From the NCBI RefSeq assembly GCF_003046175.1, contig NZ_PZZM01000001.1, forward strand, positions 3,551,001-3,615,000: 64,000 bases of DNA, given 5' to 3'. This document shows positions 51,965 to 60,776 of this stretch, in pieces. The stretch's first letter is position 1; each line of letters begins with the position of its first letter. The DNA is from Bosea sp. 124 (GTDB lineage: Bacteria > Pseudomonadota > Alphaproteobacteria > Rhizobiales > Beijerinckiaceae). The position numbers and the translations under genes were made by a program. The notes beneath the pieces are model-generated. The model saw only the letters and a list, made by a program, of their open reading frames with translations, was not told the DNA's origin and searched no databases.

Positions 51965-52948
51965 ATGACGACACTCGCGACCCGCCTCCGCATCGCCCTG
52001 CTGGCCCTGATCTGCTCCGCTGCGCCCGCCTTTGCGGCCGGCGACGTCGCGGTCGAGGTCAGGAACGAGTCCGAGCCCGTGCTCTGCGCCGAGAAGGACA
52101 ACGTCACGATCAAGGCGATCTCGCCCGAGGTCCGCCGCTTTCAGATCGAGGCCGCCCACCCGGCCTATATCGTGGGCCTCCTGCGCGACAACTGGGATGC
52201 CGACTGGACGGCCTGCGACATGACGGGCGATCCCGCCTTCGCAGCGCCGACGCCGCCGCGCCGCGTTACGTTTTACGAGAGCATCGAGTACTGGCTCGTC
52301 GGCTACACCTTCCCGACCTTCTGGCGCCCGGCGGATACGACCTTCAAGGTCGGTGACCGCGTCGAGAAGGGGCTGCACCTCGTCCAGCTCTGGAAGCTCG
52401 GCAAGACCGGCTCCTACGAGGTCCTGGTCGTCTATCCACAGGACGGCTACTGGCGGACAAGGCCGCTGCCACCGCCGCAGCTCTCGGCTGCAGCTTATGG
52501 CTCCTCGTTCCTGTTCGGGCCGATCGAGCAGGATGGCGCGCGCCCCGTCGTGAACATCAAGGAGATCGAGTTCGATCCCAAGACGACCTCGTTCAAGCTC
52601 AGCTTCAAGGACGGCTCATCCGGCACGCTCAGGCTCGACAATGTCGACGAGAACCGGATGGTGCTGGATGCCGTGCTCGACAAGCCGGTGACCGGCGGCA
52701 AGGCCTTCGTGGCGCTGCGCTCGATGTATGTCACCGAATTCAACAACGACGTCGCCCGGATCGCGCTGCGCGAGCCCGGCGCGAAGGGCTGGCGCGAGGA
52801 GCTGCTGATGCCGTTCTCCGGCGGCAAGGCGACCGATATCTGGATGGGCCGCACCACGCATTCGCGCCACAACACCTCATCACCCGACATGGTCTTCCGG
52901 CATTTCTCGGCCGATCCGAACCCACCTGCGAAGCCGGAGAAGAAATAG
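51965..52948 (+). CDS. Exported protein of unknown function in the opgH operon
   Basis: A 327-residue protein with a Sec signal peptide (about 1-24, ending AAPAFAAG). The mature part is beta-rich with many Trp/Tyr (YIVGLLRDNWDADWTACDM, YESIEYWLVGYTFPTFWRP, NPPAKPEKK tail). No family is recognised. It starts six bases after the FkbM stop, so it is the third gene of the operon; a periplasmic role in glucan handling is inferred from this. It is not OpgG-like by eye in length or pattern. Confidence 0.75.
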   Translation: MTTLATRLRIALLALICSAAPAFAAGDVAVEVRNESEPVLCAEKDNVTIKAISPEVRRFQIEAAHPAYIVGLLRDNWDADWTACDMTGDPAFAAPTPPRRVTFYESIEYWLVGYTFPTFWRPADTTFKVGDRVEKGLHLVQLWKLGKTGSYEVLVVYPQDGYWRTRPLPPPQLSAAAYGSSFLFGPIEQDGARPVVNIKEIEFDPKTTSFKLSFKDGSSGTLRLDNVDENRMVLDAVLDKPVTGGKAFVALRSMYVTEFNNDVARIALREPGAKGWREELLMPFSGGKATDIWMGRTTHSRHNTSSPDMVFRHFSADPNPPAKPEKK

Positions 52949-53089
52949 GCCGGGCGATAAGGCTCCTGCCGTCATTCCGGACGCAGCCGAGAGGAGGCCT
53001 GGAACGCAATCCGCTCCCGATGCGTTGGCCCATGACGCGGGCCGCGCATCGCGCTAGCGTTGGAAACCCTCACCAGCTTCGAGACCGTC

Positions 53090-53899
53090 ATGCCTCGCTT
53101 TGCCGCCAATCTTTCGATGATGTTCAACGAATGGGCGTTCCTCGACCGCTTCAAGGCGGCGTCGGATGCCGGGTTCGCGGCAGTGGAGTTCCTGTTTCCC
53201 TATGAACATCCGGCCGAGCAAGTCGGCCTGGCGCTCGCCGGCGGAGAGCTGGAGCAGGCGCTCTTCAATCTTCCGCCCGGGGATTTCGCCAAGGGCGAGC
53301 GAGGGATCGCCGCGCTGGCGGGACGCGAGGATGAATTCAGGGCCGGCATCGAGACCGCTTTGACCTACGCCCATGAGACCGGCGTGAAGCGCCTGCACAT
53401 GATGGCGGGCCTGGCCGATCCGAGCGATCCCGTCGCGCAGCAGACCTATCGCGCCTCGGTCGCCCATGCCGCCGATGCGCTGGCCCCGCATGGCATCGAC
53501 CTGCTGCTCGAATCGATCAACGGCAAGGACATGCCGGGCTATTTCCTCAACGATTTCGACCGGGCGGCGGATTATGTCCGCGAGGCCGGGCGGGACAACG
53601 TCAAGCTCCAGTTCGACATTTATCATTGCGAACTGATCCATGGCGACGTCGCCGGCAAGCTGAAGGCGCTCTATCCGCTGGTCGGCCATGTCCAGATCGC
53701 CAGTGCCAACGGGCGCCATGAGCCCGACAGTGCCGGCCCCGATTATCCGGCCCTCTTCGCACTGCTGGACAAGCTGGGCTATGACGGCTTCGTCGGCTGC
53801 GAGTACCGGCCGCGCGCCGGCACGCTGGAAGGCCTCGGCTGGTTCTCGCCCTATCGCAGGCATGATCTGCACCGGCGCGACCCGATGGACGCCGGCTGA
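53090..53899 (+). CDS. Hydroxypyruvate isomerase-family (Hyi/OtnI) sugar isomerase
   Basis: A 269-residue TIM-barrel isomerase of the xylose-isomerase-like fold. The start MPRFAANLSMMFNEWAFLDR is diagnostic of the family, with Glu ligands in LLLESIN and CEYRPR, and the His/Asp in LQFDIYHCE and VGHVQIA. ATG 53090 is preferred to the upstream TTG. Hydroxypyruvate or 2-oxo-tetronate isomerase (OtnI) are the main options. Its stop shares one base with the glucokinase start. Confidence 0.85.
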   Translation: MPRFAANLSMMFNEWAFLDRFKAASDAGFAAVEFLFPYEHPAEQVGLALAGGELEQALFNLPPGDFAKGERGIAALAGREDEFRAGIETALTYAHETGVKRLHMMAGLADPSDPVAQQTYRASVAHAADALAPHGIDLLLESINGKDMPGYFLNDFDRAADYVREAGRDNVKLQFDIYHCELIHGDVAGKLKALYPLVGHVQIASANGRHEPDSAGPDYPALFALLDKLGYDGFVGCEYRPRAGTLEGLGWFSPYRRHDLHRRDPMDAG

Positions 53900-54897
53900 T
53901 GGTCGGTTTCTCCTATCCGGTGCTGGTTGCCGATATCGGCGGCACCAATTGCCGCCTGTCGCTGGTCGAGCATGCCAGCGCCGGACACCAACCCCTGGCG
54001 CGGATCGCGACCGGCAGCCAGGCGACGCCCGAGGCCGCGCTGGAAGCGGTGCTGACGACGCTGGCGCAACGCCCGCGGTCGGCCGTTCTGGCGGTCGCAG
54101 GACCGCTCGAGGGTCGCAACGCGCAGCTCACCAATGCCAACTGGCATTTCGACGGACCGCAGCTCGGGCGGGCGCTTGGGCTGGAGCAGGGCCTGCTGGT
54201 CAATGATTTCGAGGCGCAGGCGGCTGCGCTCGCCGTGCTGGCCGAGACCGATTTGACCACACTCGTGACCGGCGAGCCGGAGGCGGGTGGTACGCGTCTC
54301 GTACTGGGGCCGGGCACGGGATTCGGTGCCGCGGCGCTGGTCCGGCGCGGCACTCGCGGCGTTCTGGTGCCGACCGAGTGCGGCCATATCGGGATCGGGC
54401 CGGAGGATGCGGCGGAGGAGAAGATCTGGCCGGCTCTGACGGCGGGGCTCCCCCGCGTCACGGTCGAGGGGCTGCTCAGCGGCGACGGGCTGGTGCGTTT
54501 CCATCGTGCCGTCGCGAGCGAATCCGGGATGCTGGAGGCCGATGTCAGTGCCGCCGATGTGACCACGCTGGCGCTCGACGGCGATCCCGCGGCGCTGATG
54601 GCCGTGGTCTGCTTCTGGCGCCTGCTGGCCCGGGTGGCGGGCGATCTCGCGCTCGCCTTCAAGGCGACGGGCGGCGTCTATATCGGTGGCGGCATCGTGC
54701 CGCGTTTGCTGCCTCTGGCCGACCGGGCGACGATCCATGCGGTCTTCTGCGGCAAGCCGCCGATGGAGGATCTGGCGGCGCGCTTCGCGCTGCATGTGGT
54801 GACCGCCCGCGACAGCGCCGAGCAGGGGCTGGCCGCGATCGCCGCTGCGCCCGAGCGCTTCGGCCTCGACGACCCGGCGCGGCTTTGGTTCGCCTGA
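53899..54897 (+). CDS. glk: Glucokinase
   Basis: A 332-residue ROK-unrelated bacterial glucokinase (Glk family) phosphorylating glucose with ATP. The phosphate loop is VADIGGTNCRLSL, the sugar-binding Asn-Asp is LVNDFEAQA, the second loop LGPGTGFGAA, and TECGHIGIGP and YIGGGIVPRLL complete the fold. The ATG overlaps the isomerase stop (TGATG). Length is normal. Confidence 0.92.
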   Translation: MVGFSYPVLVADIGGTNCRLSLVEHASAGHQPLARIATGSQATPEAALEAVLTTLAQRPRSAVLAVAGPLEGRNAQLTNANWHFDGPQLGRALGLEQGLLVNDFEAQAAALAVLAETDLTTLVTGEPEAGGTRLVLGPGTGFGAAALVRRGTRGVLVPTECGHIGIGPEDAAEEKIWPALTAGLPRVTVEGLLSGDGLVRFHRAVASESGMLEADVSAADVTTLALDGDPAALMAVVCFWRLLARVAGDLALAFKATGGVYIGGGIVPRLLPLADRATIHAVFCGKPPMEDLAARFALHVVTARDSAEQGLAAIAAAPERFGLDDPARLWFA

Positions 54898-54923
54898 AGG
54901 CAGGGCCTGCCCGCAGCCGGGCG

Positions 54924-55262
54924 TCATGTCAGGCGCTTGCCCTTCAGCGACTGGCCCACGACTCCGCCTGAACGGCGGCGCTCGGCCCGCTTCGCCTTGA
55001 TCGCATCGGCATGCTCGGGCTGCGGATGATAGCCCCGCTCCATGATCTCAAGGGAATATTCCTCATAGGTCAGGCCGAGTGCCTCGGCCTTCTCCTCGCG
55101 GCGCAACGCGATGTCGCGCGGCTTCTTCCAGGCCTTGCGATGGGCGAAGCGCCAGTCGAAATAGCGGCCGACACCCCCGGACCCGGTCACCGAGCGGCGC
55201 TTGAGCTCCTTCAGTGGCGGGCCGCCATTATGGCCTATTCCGATGGGGCGTTCGCTCGGCAT
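54924..55262 (-). CDS. Small hypothetical protein with GIGHNGGPP motif
   Basis: A 112-residue basic protein. It starts near MPSERPIGIGHNGGPPLKEL, and the GHNGGPP segment is common in small alphaproteobacterial proteins of unknown function. Then come VGRYFDWRFAHRKAWKKP and a Lys/Arg-rich C-terminus. No signal or membrane segment; nucleic-acid binding is possible from the charge. Convergent with the glucokinase gene. Confidence 0.65.
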   Translation of the reverse strand: MPSERPIGIGHNGGPPLKELKRRSVTGSGGVGRYFDWRFAHRKAWKKPRDIALRREEKAEALGLTYEEYSLEIMERGYHPQPEHADAIKAKRAERRRSGGVVGQSLKGKRLT

Positions 55263-55393
55263 GGTTCTCGGGCTCAAGAGGCGCTGTGCCGAACGATAGG
55301 CGGCCGATCGGTTCTGGCAAGCGCCATCGCCTGCGAGCGTGACATGGCGGCGCTGCCGGTCTATCCCGCCTGCATTCCCCTCACGGACATGCC

Positions 55394-57199
55394 ATGGCCC
55401 CCTTGCTCCATCTGCGCGACGTCGCGCTCACCTTCGGCGGACAGCCGCTGCTGGAAGCAGCCGAGATCGCGGTTTCGGCCGGGGAACGCGTCTGCCTGGT
55501 CGGCCGCAACGGTTCGGGCAAGTCGACCCTGCTCAAGATCGTCGCGGGCCTGGTCGAGGCCGACAGCGCCGACCGTTTCGTCCAGCCGGGCGCGACGATC
55601 CGCTATCTGCCGCAGGAGCCGGACTTCACCGGCTACAAGACGTCGCTGGCCTATGTCGAGGCGGGGCTCGGGCCGGGCGACGATCACTATCGCGCGCAGT
55701 ACCTGATCGATGAACTCGGCCTCACCGGCGAGGAGGACCCCGCCACGATGTCGGGCGGCGAATCGCGCCGCGCCGCGCTGGCGCGCGTGCTGGCGCCGGA
55801 GCCCGATATCCTGCTGCTCGACGAGCCGACCAACCATCTTGACCTGCCGGTGATCGAATGGCTGGAGCAGGAGCTGAAATCGCTGCGCTCGGCCATGGTC
55901 CTGATCAGCCATGACAGGCGTTTCCTGACCAATCTCTCGCGCGCCACGATTTGGCTCGACCGTGGCCTGACACGGCGCATGGACAAGGGCTTCGGTGAGT
56001 TCGAGGCTTGGCGGGATGAGGTTCTCGCCCAGGAGGAGCTCGACCGCCACAAGCTCGACCGCAAGATCGCCCGCGAGGAAGACTGGCTGCGCTATGGCGT
56101 CAGTGCGCGCCGCACCCGCAACCAGCGAAGGCTCGGCGAACTGCACGGCCTGCGTGAGCAGCGTCGTACCGCGCGCTTTGCCGTCGGCAGTGTCAAGATG
56201 GAAGTGAGCGAGGCGCAGACGTCGGGCAAGCTGGTGATCGAGGCGGTCAACGTCGCCAAGGCGTTCGGCTCGAATGTCGTGGTCAAGGATCTGTCGCTGC
56301 GCGTGGCGCGCGGCGACCGGATCGGCATCGTCGGCCCCAACGGCGCCGGCAAGACGACGCTGATCAACCTCCTGACCGGCGCGCTCGCGCCTGATTCCGG
56401 CACGGTGAAGCTCGGCGTCTCGCTCGAGATGGTGACGCTCGACCAGCGCCGCGAAAGCCTCGACCCGGCGACACCGCTGGGCGATGCGCTGACCGGCGGC
56501 GGCTCCGACCAGGTCATGGTCGGCGACACGCCGCGCCATGTCATCGCCTATATGAAGGACTTCCTGTTCCAGCCGCTGCAAAGACGCACGCCGGTCGGGG
56601 CGCTCTCCGGCGGCGAGCGCGGCCGGCTGATGCTGGCGCGCGCGCTGGCCAAGCCGTCGAACATGCTGGTGCTGGACGAGCCGACCAACGATCTCGACCT
56701 CGAGACGCTGGACCTGCTGCAGGAGCTGCTGTCGGACTATCAGGGCACCGTGCTGCTGGTCAGCCATGACCGCGATTTCATCGATCGCGTCGTCTCGGCG
56801 ACGCTGATCTCGGATGGGGACGGCGTCTGGACCGAGTTCGCCGGCGGCTACACCGACATGCTGGCGCAGCGCGGGCGCGGGGTCGGGGCGAAGATGCGGG
56901 CGCCTGTCGGCAAACCGCAGGCCGGCGTGCCGACACCGGCCGTTGCCGCCGCGCCGGTCTCGAAGCGCAAGCTCTCCTTCAACGAGAAGCATGCGTTGGA
57001 GACCTTGCCGAAGAAGATCGAGGCGCTCCAGGCCGAGGCCGCCAAGCTCGATGTGGCGCTGGCCGGCGATCTCTACACCCGCGATCCCAAGCTCTTCGCC
57101 AAGGCGACGAAGCGGCTGGAGGAGGTCACGCGCGAGATCGCGGGCTTCGAGGAGCGCTGGCTGGAGCTTGAGATGCTCCGCGAGGAAATTGGTGCGTGA
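55394..57199 (+). CDS. ABC-F family ATP-binding protein (Uup-like)
   Basis: A 601-residue soluble protein with two ABC cassettes and no membrane domain, of the ribosome-associated ABC-F family. First cassette: LVGRNGSGKSTLLKI, SGGESRRAALARVLA, LLLDEPTNHLDL. Second: IVGPNGAGKTTLINLL, SGGERGRLMLARALA, LVLDEPTNDLDL. The Uup-type C-terminal coiled coil follows (about 530-601). The inter-domain linker is near 230-280. Roles include rescue of stalled ribosomes and, for Uup, suppression of transposon excision. Confidence 0.9.
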   Translation: MAPLLHLRDVALTFGGQPLLEAAEIAVSAGERVCLVGRNGSGKSTLLKIVAGLVEADSADRFVQPGATIRYLPQEPDFTGYKTSLAYVEAGLGPGDDHYRAQYLIDELGLTGEEDPATMSGGESRRAALARVLAPEPDILLLDEPTNHLDLPVIEWLEQELKSLRSAMVLISHDRRFLTNLSRATIWLDRGLTRRMDKGFGEFEAWRDEVLAQEELDRHKLDRKIAREEDWLRYGVSARRTRNQRRLGELHGLREQRRTARFAVGSVKMEVSEAQTSGKLVIEAVNVAKAFGSNVVVKDLSLRVARGDRIGIVGPNGAGKTTLINLLTGALAPDSGTVKLGVSLEMVTLDQRRESLDPATPLGDALTGGGSDQVMVGDTPRHVIAYMKDFLFQPLQRRTPVGALSGGERGRLMLARALAKPSNMLVLDEPTNDLDLETLDLLQELLSDYQGTVLLVSHDRDFIDRVVSATLISDGDGVWTEFAGGYTDMLAQRGRGVGAKMRAPVGKPQAGVPTPAVAAAPVSKRKLSFNEKHALETLPKKIEALQAEAAKLDVALAGDLYTRDPKLFAKATKRLEEVTREIAGFEERWLELEMLREEIGA

Positions 57200-57317
57200 G
57201 ATCCTGCAAGGGAAGCGCGGGGCATGCAGCTCTGTCTGATCGACCGCCCGAAACCGCATTTGTCGCGGGCGGCCGATTCCCACAAAGATGCGCGCTTCGA
57301 GAATCCGAGGAAACACG

Positions 57318-58064
57318 ATGAGACTCAAGGGCAAGACGGCGCTGATCACCGGCGCAGCGCAGGGGTTCGGCCTCGGCATCGCCGAAACCTTCGTCAGGGA
57401 AGGGGCCCGCGTGGCGGTGCTCGACCTCAATGGCGACAAGGCCAAAGAGGCTGCGAAGGCGATCGGTCGCAAGGCCTTCGCTGTGACCTGCGACGTCGCC
57501 AAGGCGAAGAGCGTCGACAAGGCGGTGGCGCGGGTCATCGCGAAGTTCGGCCGGCTCGACATCGTCGTCAACAATGCCGGCACGACGCATCGCAACATGC
57601 CGATGACCGACGTCACCGAGGAGGAGTTCGACCGCGTCTTCGCCGTGAATGTGAAGTCGATCTACCTGATGGCGAAGGCAACCGTGCCGCATTTCCGCGA
57701 GCATGGCGGCGGCGTGATCCTGAATATCGGCTCGACGGCCGGCGTGCGTCCGCGTCCCGGCCTGACCTGGTACAACGGCTCGAAGGGCGCGGTGAACCTG
57801 CTCTCGAAATCCATGGCGGTGGAACTCGCCGGCGACCGGATCCGGGTCAATGCGATCGCGCCCGTCGCTGGCGAGACGCCGCTGCTGGCGACCTTCATGG
57901 GCGAGGACACGCCGGAGAAGCGCGCCCAGTTCAGGGCCTCGATCCCGTGGGGCCGGCTGTCGACGCCGCAGGACATGGCCAATGCGGCGCTCTATCTCTG
58001 CTCTGACGACGCCGAGATGGTGACGGGAACGGTGCTGGCCGTCGATGGCGGGCGCTGCATCTGA
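57318..58064 (+). CDS. Short-chain dehydrogenase/reductase (FabG-like)
   Basis: A 248-residue classical SDR. The cofactor site is ITGAAQGFGLGIA, the structural NNAG is IVVNNAGTTH, and the active site is Ser in NIGSTAGVRP with YNGSKGAV (Tyr-x3-Lys). Asp in VAVLDLNG favours NAD over NADP. GAGGAAA precedes the ATG. It ends LAVDGGRCI, the usual SDR end. The substrate is unknown. The frame is open upstream to 57224 but without similarity. Confidence 0.9.
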   Translation: MRLKGKTALITGAAQGFGLGIAETFVREGARVAVLDLNGDKAKEAAKAIGRKAFAVTCDVAKAKSVDKAVARVIAKFGRLDIVVNNAGTTHRNMPMTDVTEEEFDRVFAVNVKSIYLMAKATVPHFREHGGGVILNIGSTAGVRPRPGLTWYNGSKGAVNLLSKSMAVELAGDRIRVNAIAPVAGETPLLATFMGEDTPEKRAQFRASIPWGRLSTPQDMANAALYLCSDDAEMVTGTVLAVDGGRCI

Positions 58065-58222
58065 GCGCGCCTGCCGATCCGCCATCGCGGCCGTCTGGCG
58101 CGGCGTTCTGTGCTTCCGGTGCTCACGGACCGATGTCCGCTCCGCTCCCGTTCTCGAACGCCACGCCAGCCGACACACGCTGACGAATTCTCAGGTGCTC
58201 TCGCGCGGCGTCTGCGGAGCCC

Positions 58223-59116
58223 CTAAACTGGCTTCGTATGCAGCACGATCTGCTGGCGCAGCATGACGGTGCCGTCGAGTTCGAAGCCGCGCTGCTCGAC
58301 GGTGATGTGGGGGGCGGTCGCATCACCCTCGATCCGGAACAGGTGCCAGGTCGCCATTTCGCCATGCCCGAGCGGGCCGATCGAGGCCGACGGCACGCCG
58401 ACGATCGGCACGTCGCGTTCGACACCCGGCCGCCAGGCCAGCGAGAATTTGTGATTATGGCCGTGCAGCACGAGGTCTGCGCCCTTGCGCGCCAGCATCG
58501 CCTCGAAGGCTGCGGCATCGACGAGCTCGCGTGAGCGCCGCGCTCCGCCGACATAGGGCGGATGATGGATCAGCACGACGCGGATCAGGCCCTCGTCGCG
58601 GGCACGGTCGAGCAGCGCCTCCGTCCTGGCGATCTGCTCGCGGCCGACGCGCCCCGTCGCCATCAGCGGCATGGTCGGGATGCCGGTGTTCAAGCCGATC
58701 AGCGCGACGTTGCCGCGCCGGCGATACCAGGGATAACCGATGCTGCCGTCGTCGCTGGCGACCCAGGGGCCGAGATGGCTCGCAAGCGCCTTGAGCGAGG
58801 AGCGGGCATAGGCATCGTGGTTGCCCGGCACGAAGCTGACGGCCTCGCGCGGGCCGAGCGTGTCGAGGAAGGCGACGGCGGTCTTGAATTCGTCGGGCAG
58901 CCCGATATGGGCGACATCGCCGGTGCAGGCGACGTGGTCCGGCATCTGCGCGCGGATATCCGCGACGATCAGCGCCAGAATCTCCATGTCATGGGCATGG
59001 CGACGCTTGCGGCGCCAGTTGACGTAGCCGGTGGCGCGCTTGCCGATGAGCTGATGCAGCGAGAAGCCCGCGAGCGGGCCGAGATGCGGGTCGGACAGAT
59101 GCGCGAGTTTGAACAC
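58223..59116 (-). CDS. Calcineurin-like metallophosphoesterase
   Basis: A 297-residue metal-dependent phosphoesterase. The five motifs are visible: LSDPHLG, ACTGDVAHIG, VPGNHDAYA, LIHHPPYVGG and LHGHNHKF. GTG 59116 is chosen because family members begin just before KLAHLSDPHLG; TTG 59152 is an alternative. Likely substrates are cyclic nucleotides or other phosphodiesters, or UDP-diacylglucosamine-like pyrophosphates; it is not clearly LpxH by its length and motifs. Confidence 0.85.
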   Translation of the reverse strand: MFKLAHLSDPHLGPLAGFSLHQLIGKRATGYVNWRRKRRHAHDMEILALIVADIRAQMPDHVACTGDVAHIGLPDEFKTAVAFLDTLGPREAVSFVPGNHDAYARSSLKALASHLGPWVASDDGSIGYPWYRRRGNVALIGLNTGIPTMPLMATGRVGREQIARTEALLDRARDEGLIRVVLIHHPPYVGGARRSRELVDAAAFEAMLARKGADLVLHGHNHKFSLAWRPGVERDVPIVGVPSASIGPLGHGEMATWHLFRIEGDATAPHITVEQRGFELDGTVMLRQQIVLHTKPV

Positions 59117-59198
59117 ACCCTGCGCTTGCCCTCGCGACCACCTCTCCGTCAAGGGCGCAGATGCGTCGGCGTCGACGCAGGCTGCGCTGCAGGACGGA

Positions 59199-59315
59199 TC
59201 AGTTGGCGGCGCCGGTCAATTCGGAGACGACGCGCGAATCGGTCAGGGTCAGGGCCGGCTTCCAGACATAGGCCGGCTTGGCCCGCAGGCGAGCAATGAT
59301 GAAAGAGAGCAACAT
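59199..59315 (-). CDS. Possible 38-residue membrane peptide
   Basis: The frame starts MLLSFIIARLRAKPAYVWKP and ends in SELTGAAN. The first ten residues are hydrophobic, then basic. GGGGA lies about nine bases before the ATG on the minus strand. No homologue is recognised. An AT-rich region with an inverted repeat is just upstream. Confidence 0.3.
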   Translation of the reverse strand: MLLSFIIARLRAKPAYVWKPALTLTDSRVVSELTGAAN

Positions 59316-59375
59316 GACGACATTCCCCAGCGATGAGGCGGTGATATCTGCCTGCTTTGCGGCGCGTTTATGACG

Positions 59376-59403
59376 TAACGGAACGCGTAACGATGATCCG
59401 TTA
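59376..59403. promoter_or_regulatory. Inverted repeat in AT-rich divergent promoter region
   Basis: TAACGGA and TCCGTTA are perfect inverted arms, 14 bases apart, with an extra GTAACG between them. It lies 47 bases upstream of the Nudix gene and 60 bases upstream of the small minus-strand frame, so it could be an operator. Confidence 0.3.
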
Positions 59404-59449
59404 TGCGTTAATTGCATAGACAAATCAGTGTTTGTTAGGACATTCGCGT

Positions 59450-59965
59450 GTGACGACACCAGATCGGCCAACCGGACCGGCCCCAGAGCCCCAAACGCGC
59501 CGTCGTTTGCGCGAAAGGGCCCTGACGCGGCTGCTCCACCTGTATTTTCGGGTGTCGCGTGGCATGACGCTGGGCGTGCGTGCCGCCGTGCTCAACGCGG
59601 CGGGCGAGGTCTTCCTCGTGCGCCATACCTATGTCGCGGGCTGGCACCTGCCAGGCGGCGGCGTCGAGGTTGGCGAGACTTTGGAGCAGGCGCTTGCCAA
59701 GGAGCTGCGCGAGGAGGGGTCGATCCGGCTTTCCGGGCCGGCCGTGCTGCATGGCGTGTTCTTCAACCGGGCGATGTCGCGGCGCGACCATGTCGCGGTC
59801 TTCGTGGTCCGCGATTTCGTGCAGGATGGCGTCAGGCAGCCGGATCGCGAGATCGCGGAGGCCGGGTTCTTCCCACTCGATGCGTTGCCGGAAGGCACGA
59901 CGGGCGCGACGCGGCGGAGGCTGACGGAGATCATCCAAGGGGTTGGCGCCGCGACGGAATGGTGA
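59450..59965 (+). CDS. Nudix hydrolase
   Basis: A 171-residue protein hydrolysing nucleoside diphosphates linked to another moiety. The Nudix box is GGGVEVGETLEQALAKELREE, close to the consensus but with Lys for the first Arg and Ser for the late Gly. The GTG at 59450 is chosen by AGGA eight bases upstream. The N-terminal 25 residues are Pro/Arg-rich. The specific substrate is unknown. Confidence 0.85.
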   Translation: MTTPDRPTGPAPEPQTRRRLRERALTRLLHLYFRVSRGMTLGVRAAVLNAAGEVFLVRHTYVAGWHLPGGGVEVGETLEQALAKELREEGSIRLSGPAVLHGVFFNRAMSRRDHVAVFVVRDFVQDGVRQPDREIAEAGFFPLDALPEGTTGATRRRLTEIIQGVGAATEW

Positions 59966-60155
59966 GTGTCCCTGCCGGATGGACGGCCGCCTGCCGCTCT
60001 GCTACAGCGCGGCCATCATGACGAACGGGCACCTCATCTCCCTGCTGCGACGACCGGCGCGCTGAACGCGCTTCCCGGCATGGCCCGCGTCTGTCGCGGA
60101 CCCTGCGTTCTCCACGTCCAGTCCTTGTCTGCCCGTCCGCAGGTTCGCCGCCGTC

Positions 60156-60665
60156 ATGACATCGTTGCCTTTGACCATTCGCCATGAGCTCCCTGTCGAC
60201 GCGCCCGCCATCGAGCGGCTGCATGAACGCGCTTTCGGGCCGGGGCGCTTCGCGCGCACCGCGTTCCGCCTGCGCGAGGGTGTGCCGCCCGATCCGGCGC
60301 TGACCTTCGCGGCCCATGTCGGCACCTTCCTCGTCGGCTCTATCCGGGTGACGCCGGTTGCGGCGGGCGGTCACACGGCGCTGATGCTGGGCCCGCTGAC
60401 GGTCGATCCCGCTTTCGAGGGGCGCGGCATCGGCGCTGCCCTGATGAACCGTTCGATCGAGGCGGCGCGAGCCGCAGGCTACGACCTCATCATGCTGGTG
60501 GGCGATGCGCCCTATTATGCGCGCTTCGGCTTCCGTGTGATCCCGCCCGGGCAGCTCGTGCTGCCCGGGCCGGCCGATCCGACACGTTTCCTGGCGCTGG
60601 AACTGGCAGAAGGCGTGCTGGCCGAGCGTCGCGGTGCGGTGACGGCGCTCAAGGCTGGCGCCTGA
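60156..60665 (+). CDS. GNAT-family N-acetyltransferase
   Basis: A 169-residue acyltransferase of the YhbS-like group. The conserved core reads LMLGPLTVDPAFEGRGIG, with the acetyl-CoA P-loop GRGIGAALM, then DLIMLVGDAPYYARFGF, the typical ending of the fold. The substrate is unknown. It lies 190 bases after the Nudix gene; that gap holds nothing recognised. Confidence 0.85.
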   Translation: MTSLPLTIRHELPVDAPAIERLHERAFGPGRFARTAFRLREGVPPDPALTFAAHVGTFLVGSIRVTPVAAGGHTALMLGPLTVDPAFEGRGIGAALMNRSIEAARAAGYDLIMLVGDAPYYARFGFRVIPPGQLVLPGPADPTRFLALELAEGVLAERRGAVTALKAGA

Positions 60666-60776
60666 ACCTCGCCGTCATGCTCGCCCTTGTGGCGAGCCTC
60701 CATGTGTTGAAACACGCCCCTCGACCAGCGACGACGTGGATGAGCGAGACAAGCCCGGCCATGACGGACGTGGCGG

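Noticed and set aside
55361..57616. 751-codon open frame on the minus strand opposite the ABC-F gene
   Set aside because: Shadow frame; both ABC cassettes are intact on the plus strand.
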